Shown one piece after another: positions 35,698 to 45,616 of a stretch of DNA of 64,000 nucleotides (its first letter is position 1; each line of letters begins with the position of its first letter). A program made the position numbers and the translations under genes. The notes under the pieces were generated by a model that was not told the DNA's origin, searched no databases, and was given only the letters and a program-made list of their open reading frames with translations. The stretch comes from Heracleum sosnowskyi (taxonomy: Eukaryota > Streptophyta > Magnoliopsida > Apiales > Apiaceae): contig CM061243.1 in assembly GCA_030848705.1 (NCBI GenBank), forward strand, positions 98,082,436 to 98,146,435, read 5' to 3'.

Positions 35698-37699
35698 TTA
35701 ACTCACTAGCAATGGTTGTGTCTTCCATCCTTATTGCTCCAGTACCTGCTTTTCTCTCATGTTCTCTCTGTTCTTGCATCAGGGGCTCCCCTGGCTCACA
35801 CCACTCACACCCTCACCTTCACCTACTAAGGTAGAACTCTCAGGTTCTCCTTTTGCCAAGCTGGAAGAATTAGCTTGCCTCTCACACACATCCTCTCATT
35901 TTGCCTAGCTGCAAGCCAGCCTCTCACTCTCACTCCCTTCCCTCAATCCTAGGAGTGTTTGAATAACTACTAAGTCATCTACATTTGTTGTCAGAGTTTG
36001 TGAATTTGAAGGTGCAAGTGTAGAAGTAGTAGAAGATAGTGTCAACGGATGGTTGTTGTTAGGCGTATCCGTTGAAAGACAAACACTCATCAATAGATGA
36101 AAGGTATCCGTTGAAGAAGGAATAGAAATAGCTTTATAAATAGAGACTAAGGTAGAATCTGTAAAGATTGATTTGAATTTAGGTGCCACAGATTCAACCA
36201 TAGTTTCAGAAAGGAAGGATTGGAATTGATGTGATTATCATATCCACATCCAGAGAGATGGTTGGTGAGCTTGGAGCTTCTGTTTCAATTTGGATATTGA
36301 GAGAATGGGGCTATGACTTCACATTTGCTAGAGCCACATCAGTCTGAATTTGAGAAGGTACAAACATAAAATCAAAGATTTTGGTATGTACTGTGTGTGT
36401 GCCCTGTGCATCCCCAGAGGTTTTAGCCTTCTTTCTCCTTTCATAGGCTTTGGATGTATCAGTCCGGATTCTTGTGTCCCTACCCCTTTTGTGTTGTTTC
36501 CCTGGTTGGGGACTCTTTTCAATAATGACATCCTTTTGGGAGGATGCCACTAGGGATGTTCTAAGAACCTTTTGAACAACTGTTTCCTTTTGAGGGAAAA
36601 CAGGGTGGCTTGGTTGGGACTCATTAGCCTCTCCTACCTTGTCCTTGGGGTTTTGTTGATTTTCACCCCTTCCCTCACCACTCACAACCTCCTTCACACT
36701 CCCCTTGGGTGGTTTGGTGGTTTTTACAACAGGTGTCTTTTGAGATGCACCTGAGGTGGGCTTCTTTGATTTGGATTTAGGAATTTTGGGTTTGGCCACT
36801 TGGGTAGGAGGCTGTTGGACAGTTCCAGCCTCCATTGTGGCACTTGAAGGCAAAGAAATGGAGGGTACAGAAGTAGATACAGAAGAGGAAACTACTTGTG
36901 TTACCTGTACTTCTTGTGCAGCTTCAAGTATTGGCAGATATACCAAATTCACCTCACTGTTGAGGTTCATCCTAAGCAAGTCCTCAAGGACCCTCTTATT
37001 TTGAACCCAACACTCCTTGGAGTTTGCAGGGAATTTGATATTTAAGTTCTTCTCTACATGGTTAGCCAATAACATGAAGAATCTAGCAAAATAGATATTC
37101 TTACTTCTAGATTCTCTATGACCTAACTTAGCACCTAGCTCAAACAGAATTAGAGAACCTAGATTGTAGTATCTATCATTCAAGAGCATATAACCTATAT
37201 CTAACATAGACGTAGTTACAGCATCATAGTTTCTAATTTTTCCAGAGAAGACTTTAATTACTGCATCAAAGAAATAACTCTATTATTTTATGATTCCCTT
37301 TCTTTGTATTTTGCTTAAGTTATTAGTGGGTAAAGTATAATTGATAGTATTAAGCATGGAAACTATGTCACTATCCTTATGCTTTTCTAGATAGTTATTT
37401 TCAGGCAAATTCAAACATGCAAAAATGACATCTGAGTTGATTGAGTGTTCCTTACCTTGAAGAGAGAAGGTAATCGTAGCATTGGTGGCATCATATACTG
37501 CAGATGTCCAGATTTCTTCGATTACGTCAAAGGAAAGATTGGGAGCTTCAAACATGGCGTATGAGAGTTTGCAGTTTTAAAGAAACTTCATCATTCCATG
37601 ATATGGTTTGTTCTTTTCTTCGAAGTCTACCAACACCGTGAAATTGTTCTTCTCGTATGTTTAGCTAGTAAGAGACATCGTCTTGTTTGTGGGTGCCAT
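35698..37699 (-). pseudogene. SIRE-C aORF, N-terminal part
   Basis: The start is ATG-GCA at 37699 (MAPTNKTMSLTS), which aligns with the SIRE-A aORF start, including NFTVLVDF and SFDVIEEIWTSAVYD. In-frame stops lie at 37661-37663, 37577-37579 and 37283-37285. The frame then stays open to 36311 (LGSLILFELGAKLGHRES, ARFFMLLANHVEKNLNIKFP), with a P/S/T/K-rich linker containing KPKIPKSKSKKPTSG. A frameshift lies between 36311 and 36201, and the rest is read in another frame to about 35905. The piece ends at the SIRE-D target site 35702. Start chosen from the SIRE-A alignment and the leader. Function unknown. Confidence 0.8.
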
Positions 37700-38161
37700 T
37701 GCTACAAAAGCTTGATTACAGAGAAAGGTTCTGTGCTTTGGGAGAGAATAGATTATTTTTGCCTTAGAGAATTTGGGAAATGATAGAAAAGTAATAATTG
37801 GGGGTAAATTTGAATTTATACTCCCCCCAAATAAATCACTAAGTTAATCAAAATAATTAAAAGAAATTATCTGATTGGTGCAAAAAGTAACCGTTAAAAA
37901 ATAATGAGATAAAAAGTAAAGCCACGAATTAACTGCAGTTATACACATATAGCTGTATGCATACAACGACGGATAGAAAGTGACTTTTAACGGTTGAGAT
38001 TAGATCTAAAGTTTCAACAGATGAGACAAAACCTTTTGAGATTCAATGCATCCGTTGAAGAATAAAAAGAAAATAAGAAAAATCAAGTGTAATGAATGAC
38101 TTTCAACGGATAAGCGTATCCGTTGAAAGAGTAATTTTGACTTAGAGCAAATTATCACTTT
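37700..38161 (-). other. Spacer and leader upstream of SIRE-C aORF
   Basis: Next to the aORF is a CT-rich, ATG-free leader (37700-37800). Further up are several copies of TATCCGTTGAAAG or its complement (38050, 38104-38130), a motif also found inside the aORF at about 36045-36120. Pol of SIRE-C is missing because SIRE-E begins at 38162. Confidence 0.65.
37814..37820 (-). promoter_or_regulatory. Candidate TATA box for SIRE-C aORF
   Basis: The minus strand reads GTATAAATTC about 115-121 bp upstream of the aORF ATG, with no ATG in between. This spacing is normal for a plant RNA polymerase II gene with a leader of ~85-90 nt. Confidence 0.5.
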
Positions 38162-38461
38162 TGTTAGATCAGAATTCAATGATCGTCAGGAGCTAGACTC
38201 AACTGATCAGGATTGCTGACGTCATCAGGATTACATGGTCGTCAGGATCAAGATACATGTCAGGACTGGGATCAGGATTGATCATCAGGACTGGAAGCTG
38301 ATCAGGATTCCTACTTCGAGTTATATTTGGAGTCTAGATAAACATGGAAGTTTATTTTGTCGGTTCCTGGTTTGTAGAATGTAGCTATCGATTAAGGATA
38401 GGTTTCTATCTTTGTTATTGATTAGGACTTATCTTGTTATTGATAGAGAAGCTGTGTAGTA

Positions 38462-38467
38462 TATAAA
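38462..38467 (+). promoter_or_regulatory. TATA box in SIRE-E LTR
   Basis: GTATATAAACAC, conserved in the SIRE-A, -G and -H LTRs. The expected transcript start is ~30 bp downstream, which places the hairpins in the R region. Confidence 0.7.
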
Positions 38468-38508
38468 CACAGTTTTGGTTTTGGTTCAAGTGTGAATCAA
38501 GATAGAAG

Positions 38509-38584
38509 CTCTCGAGAACATAGAATTTCTTGAGAGAGTTTTTGTAAGCTAGCAGCTCTCAAGAACATCAGAATTTCTTGAGAG
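38509..38584 (+). other. Duplicated pre-poly(A) hairpin in SIRE-E LTR
   Basis: Two inverted repeats, CTCTCGAGAA/TTCTTGAGAG and CTCTCAAGAA/TTCTTGAGAG. The second ends 27 bp before AATAAA. Equivalent hairpins stand in the same place in SIRE-A, -D, -G and -H. Confidence 0.75.
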
Positions 38585-38724
38585 AGTTTGTAACAGTTTT
38601 ATATCAGATTTAATAAAGCTGTTATCTTTCTTTTCATATTTGTGATATATACATTAAGAAGTCGATTATCTTACTCTATTGTATTCAACCCCCCTTCTAC
38701 AATAGATTATTACTGGGCAACAAT

Positions 38725-38736
38725 TGGTATCAGAGC
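38725..38736 (+). other. Primer-binding site of SIRE-E
   Basis: TGGTATCAGAGC, two bases after the LTR end, complementary to initiator tRNA-Met. Confidence 0.95.
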
Positions 38737-38771
38737 AAACTGATTTATTTTTGAATCAGAGACGATCTAAG

Positions 38772-41084
38772 ATGTCGACAACCAAGTATGAAAGCATGAA
38801 GATTCCCATCTTGAAGATATCAGAATATCCTACATGGAGGGTAAAGATGCTGATGTACCTGGAGGCTGTGGATCCTGACTACTTGGACAGGATTCGTGAT
38901 GGACCATATATACCAACAAAGTTCGTAGAACGAACAGATACTGTACCAGAACATTATGTGGTCAAAGCTAAATCTGAATGGACTCCAGAAGAAAAAGCTC
39001 ATGTACTCAGGGAACCAAAGATAAAGAATATCTTGCATAATAGTCTTGATGCTGTCATGTCAAACAGGGTGATTGCATGCAAGTCTTCAAAAGAAATCTG
39101 GGATACTTTGGAAACTCAGTGCCAGGGATCTGCATCTGTCAAGAAGAACAGAAGGGCTCTTTTGATTCAAGAATATGAACAATTCGATGCGAGACCTGAA
39201 GAGCGCCTGACTGATCTATATGATAGATTTCTGACACTATTGAATAGCTTATCTTTAGTTGACAAAGTATATGAAACTGAAGATTCGAACACCAAGTTTC
39301 TAAGAACTTTACCTGAAGAATGGGATACTCAGACCTCAATCATTAGACACCAGTATGATCTAAACATTGTGTCTCTTGATGAGATCTATGGGATGCTAAG
39401 AACTCATGATCTTGAAGTTCAACAGAGAAAGAACAAGAAAAGCAGCAAGGCAAAATCAATTGCTCTGAAAGTAGAGGCTAAATCAAAAGGAAAAGCTATG
39501 GAGGTCTCTAGAAGTAAATCAAGAGTAGCTGAGTCAGATCCTGACGACTCTTCATCAGATACTGATGGCAATCCTGATGCCAATACTGATGATGATTCTT
39601 CTGACTCAGACATGGAAGAGATGGTTGCTATGATTGTCAGAAACTTCAGAAGGATGAAGTTCAGGAAGAATAGAAGACAAAGCAACTTTCAGAAAAAGAC
39701 TTTCAATGCAGACAAAGACAAGTATATCAAAAAGGACAGCAAGGGTAGCAAATTTGACAAGTCAAAGGTAAGATGCTACAAGTGTAATGGTATGGGTCAC
39801 TTTGCTTCTGAATGCAACAAGACAAAGGCACTCATCACATCAAGCAAGGATTGGATGGACTCTTCCTCAGAATCTGATACTGAGGTAGTCAACTATGCGT
39901 TAATGGCCAATGCTGATGTAACTGTTGCTCCTGATGATAAGGTACTAAATACTATCTTTGATTTTGATACTGACAATGCTTCTGAGTTAAGACGTTTTCT
40001 AAAGTCTTTACATATTAGCTTTAGAAGTCAAACTGCTGAGAATACTAGAATCTTATCTGAGATGTCTGACCTTAGAAAAAGGAATGAGATACTAGAAGCT
40101 GAATTTTCTCGTATGCAAGAAGTACAAAAAGAATGTGATAATGCTAGACACATGCACTTAGAGATGATATCTAAATGTACTTCCCTTGAAAAAGAACTTG
40201 AATATGCTAATGAGAAAATCAGAACCTGGACAGACTCAGGCAGGAAATTTCATGAGATTAATATATCTAAGAATTGGAAAGAGTGTCTAGGATATAAGTC
40301 AGATGAAGATAAGAAATTGAAAGAGAAAATTGTCATTGATGAGACAGTCAGTCCAAAGACCTATAGACATGTTATAGACTTAACCAAATCTAAGATTACT
40401 CCTGTTAATTTTGTTTTTGGTAAGGATTCCAATTCTACCTTTGAAAAGGGATCCACTTCTACTCAAGGAATTAAAATTATAAAGTCTAAACCTGTCATGA
40501 ATAAAGTTACTAAGAATGTAGGTCTATTGTCTCAGAAACAGCTTAAGGATAAAATCTGTGAGGTTACAGATAAGGAAAAGGAAGCTACTGTTAAGAGAAA
40601 CAGGAATGGTAAAATTGGGATCAATAAAGAAAATGGTTATAAGTATATCCCAAATGCACCTAGAAAGAGTTGTTTTAACTGTGGTAACTCTAATCATCTT
40701 GCTATTGATTGTAAAAAGAGTAAGAAGAAAATTCCTGAAATTCCTAAGTCTGATGTTAGGAATAGATCAGTATGTTATAAACCACAGAATTCCTGTTTTC
40801 ATTGTGGTAGTCTATGGCATTCTATTTATACCTGTAAAGAGTATCATGATTTGTACTATAACTTTTATGATCCATTGCCTAAGTTTGAAAGTAGTACAAA
40901 GTCTGATAGAACTGAAAATGTCATAGTGAAGCATGCTCTTGTTAATACTGATGCTGACAAAGCAAATCCTGATGGAGTAAATTTTGTCAGGACTGCTAAG
41001 GTCAGAAAGTCTTCTGCTGCTAAATTTAATAAATTGCATGAAAAAGGAACCCAACATGTATGGGTTCCTAAGTGTTCTAACTAG
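38772..41084 (+). CDS. Gag polyprotein of SIRE-E, 770 aa
   Basis: The start is the ATG at 38772 (MSTTKYESMKIPIL); the frame is also open upstream through the PBS but has no ATG there. Gag forms the cytoplasmic virus-like particle and binds the RNA. Residues ~10-250 are the copia gag capsid-like domain (YPTWRVKMLMYLEAVDPDYLDR; UBN2-type). An acidic, NPD-containing linker follows, then a zinc knuckle CYKCNGMGHFASEC (from residue 335), a coiled-coil stretch (~410-490), and two further knuckles CFNCGNSNHLAIDC (634) and CFHCGSLWHSIYTC (675). It ends at TAG 41082-41084, and pol follows in the same frame. The frame is intact. Confidence 0.95.
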   Translation: MSTTKYESMKIPILKISEYPTWRVKMLMYLEAVDPDYLDRIRDGPYIPTKFVERTDTVPEHYVVKAKSEWTPEEKAHVLREPKIKNILHNSLDAVMSNRVIACKSSKEIWDTLETQCQGSASVKKNRRALLIQEYEQFDARPEERLTDLYDRFLTLLNSLSLVDKVYETEDSNTKFLRTLPEEWDTQTSIIRHQYDLNIVSLDEIYGMLRTHDLEVQQRKNKKSSKAKSIALKVEAKSKGKAMEVSRSKSRVAESDPDDSSSDTDGNPDANTDDDSSDSDMEEMVAMIVRNFRRMKFRKNRRQSNFQKKTFNADKDKYIKKDSKGSKFDKSKVRCYKCNGMGHFASECNKTKALITSSKDWMDSSSESDTEVVNYALMANADVTVAPDDKVLNTIFDFDTDNASELRRFLKSLHISFRSQTAENTRILSEMSDLRKRNEILEAEFSRMQEVQKECDNARHMHLEMISKCTSLEKELEYANEKIRTWTDSGRKFHEINISKNWKECLGYKSDEDKKLKEKIVIDETVSPKTYRHVIDLTKSKITPVNFVFGKDSNSTFEKGSTSTQGIKIIKSKPVMNKVTKNVGLLSQKQLKDKICEVTDKEKEATVKRNRNGKIGINKENGYKYIPNAPRKSCFNCGNSNHLAIDCKKSKKKIPEIPKSDVRNRSVCYKPQNSCFHCGSLWHSIYTCKEYHDLYYNFYDPLPKFESSTKSDRTENVIVKHALVNTDADKANPDGVNFVRTAKVRKSSAAKFNKLHEKGTQHVWVPKCSN

Positions 41085-43613
41085 TGTGTTTCTATTCTGA
41101 TGCAGGGTAAAAAGAAAAATGTGTTAGTCATGGATAGTGGATGTTCTGTGCACATGACTGGAAACAAAGCCCTGTTATCAGAATATGAGGAAAAAGCTGG
41201 CCCAACTGTGTCTTATGGAGATGGCAACATTGGACAAACCTTGGGATATGGCAATATAATCATTGGAAATGTCATCATTGAAAAAGTAGCTCTAGTCAAG
41301 GGACTAAAACACAACTTGTTGAGTATTAGTCAAATCACTGACAGAGGTTATCATGTCAATTTCTATTCCACACATTGTGAAGTAGTCAGTAAAACAACAG
41401 GAAAGGTAGCACTAACTGGCTACAGGCATGGTAACATATATGAAGCCAACATTCTCTCAAATACTGATGGCTCCCCTACATGTCTCATCAGTAAAGCTTC
41501 AGTAGATGAAAGTTGGAATTGGCACAAGAAGCTTTCTCATCTCAACTTCAGCAACATCAATGAGTTGGTTAAGAAAGATTTAGTAAGAGGATTACCTAAT
41601 GTCTTGTATACACCTGATGGACTCTGTGATGCATGTCAAAAAGCAAAACAAAGAAGGACATCATTCCAGAGTAAATCAGAATCCTCTATTGGAGAACCAT
41701 ATCACATGCTACATCTTGATCTATTTGGTCCAGTCAACATCATGACCATCAGTAAGAAAAGGTACACTCTTGTAATTGTTGATGAATATTCTAGATTCAC
41801 CTGGGTGTATTTTCTGCACAGAAAAGATGAAACTCCTGAAGTTCTGTTGGATCATGTGAGAATGATTGAGACAACCACAAAGTACAAAGTCAAGATTATG
41901 AGAAGTGATAATGGTACTGAATTTAAGAATTCAAAGATGGAAGAGTTCTGCAAATACAAAGGAATCATTCAACAATTCTCTGCTCTTGGCACACCTCAGC
42001 AAAATGGAGTAGTAGAAAGGAAGAATAGAACTCTTATTGAAGCTGGCAGAACTATGTTGGAAGAAGCTAAATTACCTACATATTTCTGGGCAGAAGCAGT
42101 CAACACAGCTTGCTATACACAGAATCTCACATTGATAAACAGACATGGTGTTACTCCTTATCAGTCACTCAAGGAGAAGACACCAAGTCTGAAGCATTTG
42201 CATGTGTTTGGCTGTAAGTGTTTTGTTCTCAGAACTCATCCTGAACAGCTAGGAAAATTTGAAACAAAGGCTGATGAGGGAATTTTCATTGGTTATCCTA
42301 CATCAAGAGCCTTCAGAGTGTTCAATTTGAGAACAAGAATTGTCATGGAGTCAATACATGTATCTTTTGATGATAAGAAGATAACTGGAATCATTGAAGA
42401 CTCACATGATAGATTGTTATTTGAAAATGAAGCTTCCAAGGAACCTGAAGAAAGTGAATCAGATCCTGTCCATTCATCAGATACTGATGGGTCACCAAAT
42501 CCTGATGCCTCACCAGGTACTAATGGTGCTAATACTGATGATGCAAACAATAGTGATACAACTAGTAGTGCTAATGTTGAGGGGGAGCAACAGCATTCAA
42601 CTACAAGTTCAGATTCAACTCAATCATCAGGACAGAATTCTTCAGATACTGATTCAAGTGATGATCCTGATAACACATCAGGAGGACATAACAATAATTC
42701 AGGAAGAGCTTCAAATCAAGCAAATTCTTTCAATAAAAATAACATCAATCTAGGGGGAGCATCTACTTCAAGGAATAATTTGACACCAGCAAGGAAATGG
42801 ACAAAAGATCATTCTACTGATTTGATAATTGGAGATCCTGATGCAGGTGTTCAAACAAGAAGTGCAACTCAGAATGAATGTCTATACAATAACTTTCTGT
42901 CCAAGGAGGAGCCAAAGAAAGTTGAAGATGCACTTAAAGATGCTGATTGGGTTACTGCAATGCAAGAAGAACTGAATGAATTTGAAAGGAATGAAGTTTG
43001 GAAACTGGTACCAAGACCAAAGGATAGATCAATTGTTGGTACAAAGTGGATTTTCAAGAACAAGACTGATTCTGATGGTGTCATAATCAGAAACAAAGCA
43101 AGGCTAGTTGCAAAGGGGTATTCTCAACAAGAGGGAATTGACTATGATGAAACTTTTGCTCCTGTTGCAAGACTAGAAGCCATCAGGATATTTCTTGCTT
43201 ATGCAGCTCATAAGAAATTCAAGGTTTTCCAGATGGATGTTAAAAGTGCTTTCTTAAATGGTGAACTGGAGGAAGAAGTTTATGTTGAACAACCTCCTGG
43301 TTTCATTGATCCTAAGTATCCAGATCATGTCTACAGACTGGATAAGGCACTTTATGGACTAAAGCAAGCTCCAAGAGCATGGTATGAAACCTTAGCTCAA
43401 TTCTTACTGGAAAGTGGATTCAAAAGAGGTGCTATTGATAAAACTCTATTTTATTTGAATCATGGTAAGGATTTGCTGTTAGTTCAGATTTATGTTGATG
43501 ATATCATTTTTGGGTCAACAAACAATAAGCTATGTGAAAAGTTTTCTAAGCTTATGCAGTCAAGATATCAAATGAGCATGATGGGAGAAATGAGTTACTT
43601 TCTTGGTCTTTAA
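41085..43613 (+). pseudogene. Pol of SIRE-E, first part: protease, integrase, RT
   Basis: The frame is the same as gag, beginning right after the gag stop; the first ATG is at 41100. Numbered from that ATG: protease Asp12 in MDSGCSVHMTG; GAG-pre-integrase zinc motif around WNWHKKLSHLN and CDACQKAK; integrase catalytic Asp207 (HLDLFGP), Asp270 (RSDNGTEF) and Glu306 (GVVERKN), spaced D-35-E; then an NPD/Ser/Asp-rich linker; then RT with WIFKNK, DVKSAFLNGELEEEVYVEQP and YVDD at 798-801. TAA at 43611-43613 ends it where the family has a Gln codon, so RNase H is cut off. Order PR-IN-RT-RH is diagnostic of Ty1/copia. Confidence 0.95.
41104..41105 (+). other. Candidate splice acceptor between gag and pol, SIRE-E
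   Basis: CTGATGCAG|GG, 19 bp after the gag stop codon and just before the pol domain. The same arrangement occurs in SIRE-G (AG at 53113-53114) and SIRE-H (AG at 62786-62787). It fits the plant 3' splice-site consensus TGCAG|G. Use is unproven. Confidence 0.45.
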
Positions 43614-44438
43614 GTTAAACAGACTGACGAAGGGATTTTTATCAATCAGTCTAAATATACAAGGAATTTATTGACAAGGTTTAACATGCAAGACAGTACT
43701 CCTGCTTCAACTCCCATAGCCACAGCTACCAAACTTGATCCTGATCAAGGTGCTGAGGTAGTTGTAACTCACTACAGAGGAATGATTGGCTCTTTATTGT
43801 ATCTCACTGCAAGTAGACCAGATATCATGTTTGCAACCTGTCTGTGTGCAAGATTTCAAGCAAAACCAAGAGAACCCCATCTGATTGCAGTCAAAAGAAT
43901 TTTTAGATATCTCAAAGGCACTCCTTCACTTGGCCTTTGGTATGCAAGGGAATCAGATTTTGGGTTGTGTGGTTATTCAGATGCTGATTTTGCAGGATGC
44001 AAAATAGACAGGAAAAGTACTTCAGGAAGCTGTCAGTTTTTGGGTGGAAGACTAGTTTCATGGTTCAGTAAAAAGCAGAAATCTATTTCCACTTCAACTG
44101 CAGAAGCTGAGTACATTGCTGCAGGAAGTTGTTGTGCTCAGATAATGTGGATGAGAAATCAGTTGTTAGATTATGGCCTGTCATACTCAAAAATCCCTAT
44201 TTATTGTGATAACCAAAGTGCTATTGCAATGACAGGAAATCCAGTTCAGCATTCTCTTACTAAACACATCAGTATTAGATATCACTTCATAAGAGAACAG
44301 GTTCTGGAAGGAACAATTGAACTTCACTTTGTTCCTGCTGATCAACAACTAGCAGATATATTCACCAAGCCACTGCCTGAAGCTACTTTCAATAAATTGG
44401 TGAATGAACTTGGAATGATGAATTTTGAGAATTTCTGA
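43614..44438 (+). pseudogene. Pol of SIRE-E, second part: RT end and RNase H
   Basis: In-frame continuation of pol beyond the premature TAA. It contains LYLTASRPDIMFATCLCARF, RNase H blocks SDADFAGCKIDRKSTSGSC, STAEAEYIAAGSCCAQ and IYCDNQSAIAM, and ends at TGA after MMNFENF. A single reverse substitution would make pol open from 41085 to 44438. Confidence 0.93.
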
Positions 44439-44925
44439 GGAAGGTTACAGAGAGGAAATCCTGATAACTATCAAATCCTGATAGTTATTCAGAAAGGTAT
44501 GTTTTCATTGGTCAAATCCTGATGCTCAGATATTGAAGCTGGTGTGAAAACTAGAGGTTCCATGCTAATTTGTCATCAACACTCCTGGTAAACTCTGAGA
44601 AATAAGATTATTACTTAGTCTTTGATTAGGTTTTCAGTCTTAATTCTCAATTTCAATTAAATTTCTATCAGAGTTTACTATTCATCATTTTAATTTCAAT
44701 ATGAGTGTTACTAACAAATTCTGCAGGCAAGTACAGGAAGAAAACAATTGGGAAAATAGACAAATTTCATTAACTCTTGAAGATTCATTACAGATGAAAA
44801 ATGGAAATTACATATTTGTTTTCCTAGTCTATTTTCTACTCAGGAACACGTGCCCTGCAAATAAGCATGAACGCTCCTGAGCAGCTTCACAGTCCATCAG
44901 GATTGGAAGATTTCTATTTCCATCC
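44439..44925 (+). other. Spacer after SIRE-E pol
   Basis: The first ~80 bp resemble the SIRE-A spacer, with three ATCCTGAT motifs, and then diverge. On the minus strand this is the region downstream of the antisense ORF and contains TGTAAT and AATGAA elements (44765-44815) that could serve as plant poly(A) signals. Confidence 0.5.
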
Positions 44926-45312
44926 TTAAAGAACAAGAAGAGGAGCAGATGCACTTGAAGGCGGTTCATCTCCATGATCACCGGGATGCTTCCTTGCCTC
45001 CACCGTGCATGAAGCACTTGCATCAAGCACTTTCTTTCTTCTCCTCTCTCGCTCTTCAACGAGGTCCTCATTCTCTTCATCATCCTCATCGTCTTCATCC
45101 TCTTCATAGATGAGATTCTCAAGAGGATTCCAGTCAGGATTGGCTTGCACAAAGTCGTGCCACACCACATCAACCATAGCGTTTATAAACGCTTCATATT
45201 CCTGAGGGTCAGGAACTGGTTGTGGCTCCATCTCAGCAAGAGCCTCCTCCATCTCCTGCCAAATCAAGTCAAGCTCTTCATCAGGTATGTTGTTTTGATT
45301 GTTGGCAGCCAT
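44926..45312 (-). CDS. Antisense ORF in SIRE-E, 128 aa, acidic protein of unknown function
   Basis: ATG at 45312 (MAANNQNNIPDEELDLIWQE) to TAA at 44926. The protein is acidic, with a run of Asp/Glu (YEEDEDDEDDEENED) followed by a basic stretch ERERRRKK, and no membrane segment. I do not recognise a family. The gene is opposed to the element's own transcription and head-to-head with the aORF. A TATAAAA box lies ~95 bp upstream on the minus strand, and the leader is CT-rich without any upstream ATG. It carries the element's NPD motif (ANPDWNP), so it has probably been in this family for some time. It replaces the aORF N-terminus found in SIRE-A. It could be a captured host gene piece or an antisense aORF of the kind known in other plant LTR elements. 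Confidence 0.55.
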   Translation of the reverse strand: MAANNQNNIPDEELDLIWQEMEEALAEMEPQPVPDPQEYEAFINAMVDVVWHDFVQANPDWNPLENLIYEEDEDDEDDEENEDLVEERERRRKKVLDASASCTVEARKHPGDHGDEPPSSASAPLLVL

Positions 45313-45404
45313 TGAAAAATGAAGAAGGTGAAAAGTTTTTGGTAAGTTTTTGTTCTTTGGAGAGGGTTTTTGTTAGATAGATGCTGTTATGATTAACAGT
45401 TCTC

Positions 45405-45411
45405 TTTTATA
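45405..45411 (-). promoter_or_regulatory. Candidate TATA box for the antisense ORF
   Basis: The minus strand reads CTATAAAAGAG, 93-99 bp upstream of the ATG at 45312. A start site ~30 bp downstream would give a leader of ~60-65 nt. Confidence 0.5.
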
Positions 45412-45471
45412 GAGAATGTGTATTAAGAATGCAGGTCATTTTTACAATCTCAAGGAGACGGTTCGGTTTTC

Positions 45472-45479
45472 TATAAATA
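45472..45479 (+). promoter_or_regulatory. Candidate TATA box facing the aORF of SIRE-E
   Basis: Plus-strand CTATAAATAT, about 165 bp upstream of the first ATG in the aORF frame (45641). Together with 45405-45411 it forms a divergent pair 60 bp apart. Upstream ATGs exist between it and 45641, so it is the weaker candidate. Confidence 0.35.
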
Positions 45480-45616
45480 TTTTTGCTTCGTTTGCTGGTA
45501 AGCGTGTTTTAATGATATCTATGCCATTAATTTGGTTATTTTTTTGAAAAAAAATCGTTATTCAGGATTGTTAAAATAAATTTTGTTTTCTTAAATAAAA
45601 TTTTATTTTAATCTTA

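Larger units (their letters stand above)
38162..38722 (+). repeat. 5' LTR of SIRE-E, 561 bp
   Basis: It starts TGTTAGATCAG and ends ACTGGGCAACA. TATAAA is at 38462-38467. Two tandem copies of an inverted repeat follow (38509-38536 and 38556-38584), then AATAAA at 38612-38617 and CCCCCCTTCTACAA near the end. At least five TCAGGATT-type motifs lie in the first 150 bp. Same family as the SIRE-A LTR, which has only one copy of the inverted repeat. Confidence 0.95.

Noticed and set aside
38724..38771. Start of SIRE-E gag at the PBS
   Set aside because: The frame is open but has no ATG there; the conserved start is the ATG at 38772.
42394..42753. ORFs opposite to or in other frames of pol, gag and aORF (for example 42394-42753 and 46908-47225)
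   Set aside because: They overlap strongly conserved coding frames and show repetitive residues from the ATCCTGAT motif read out of frame.
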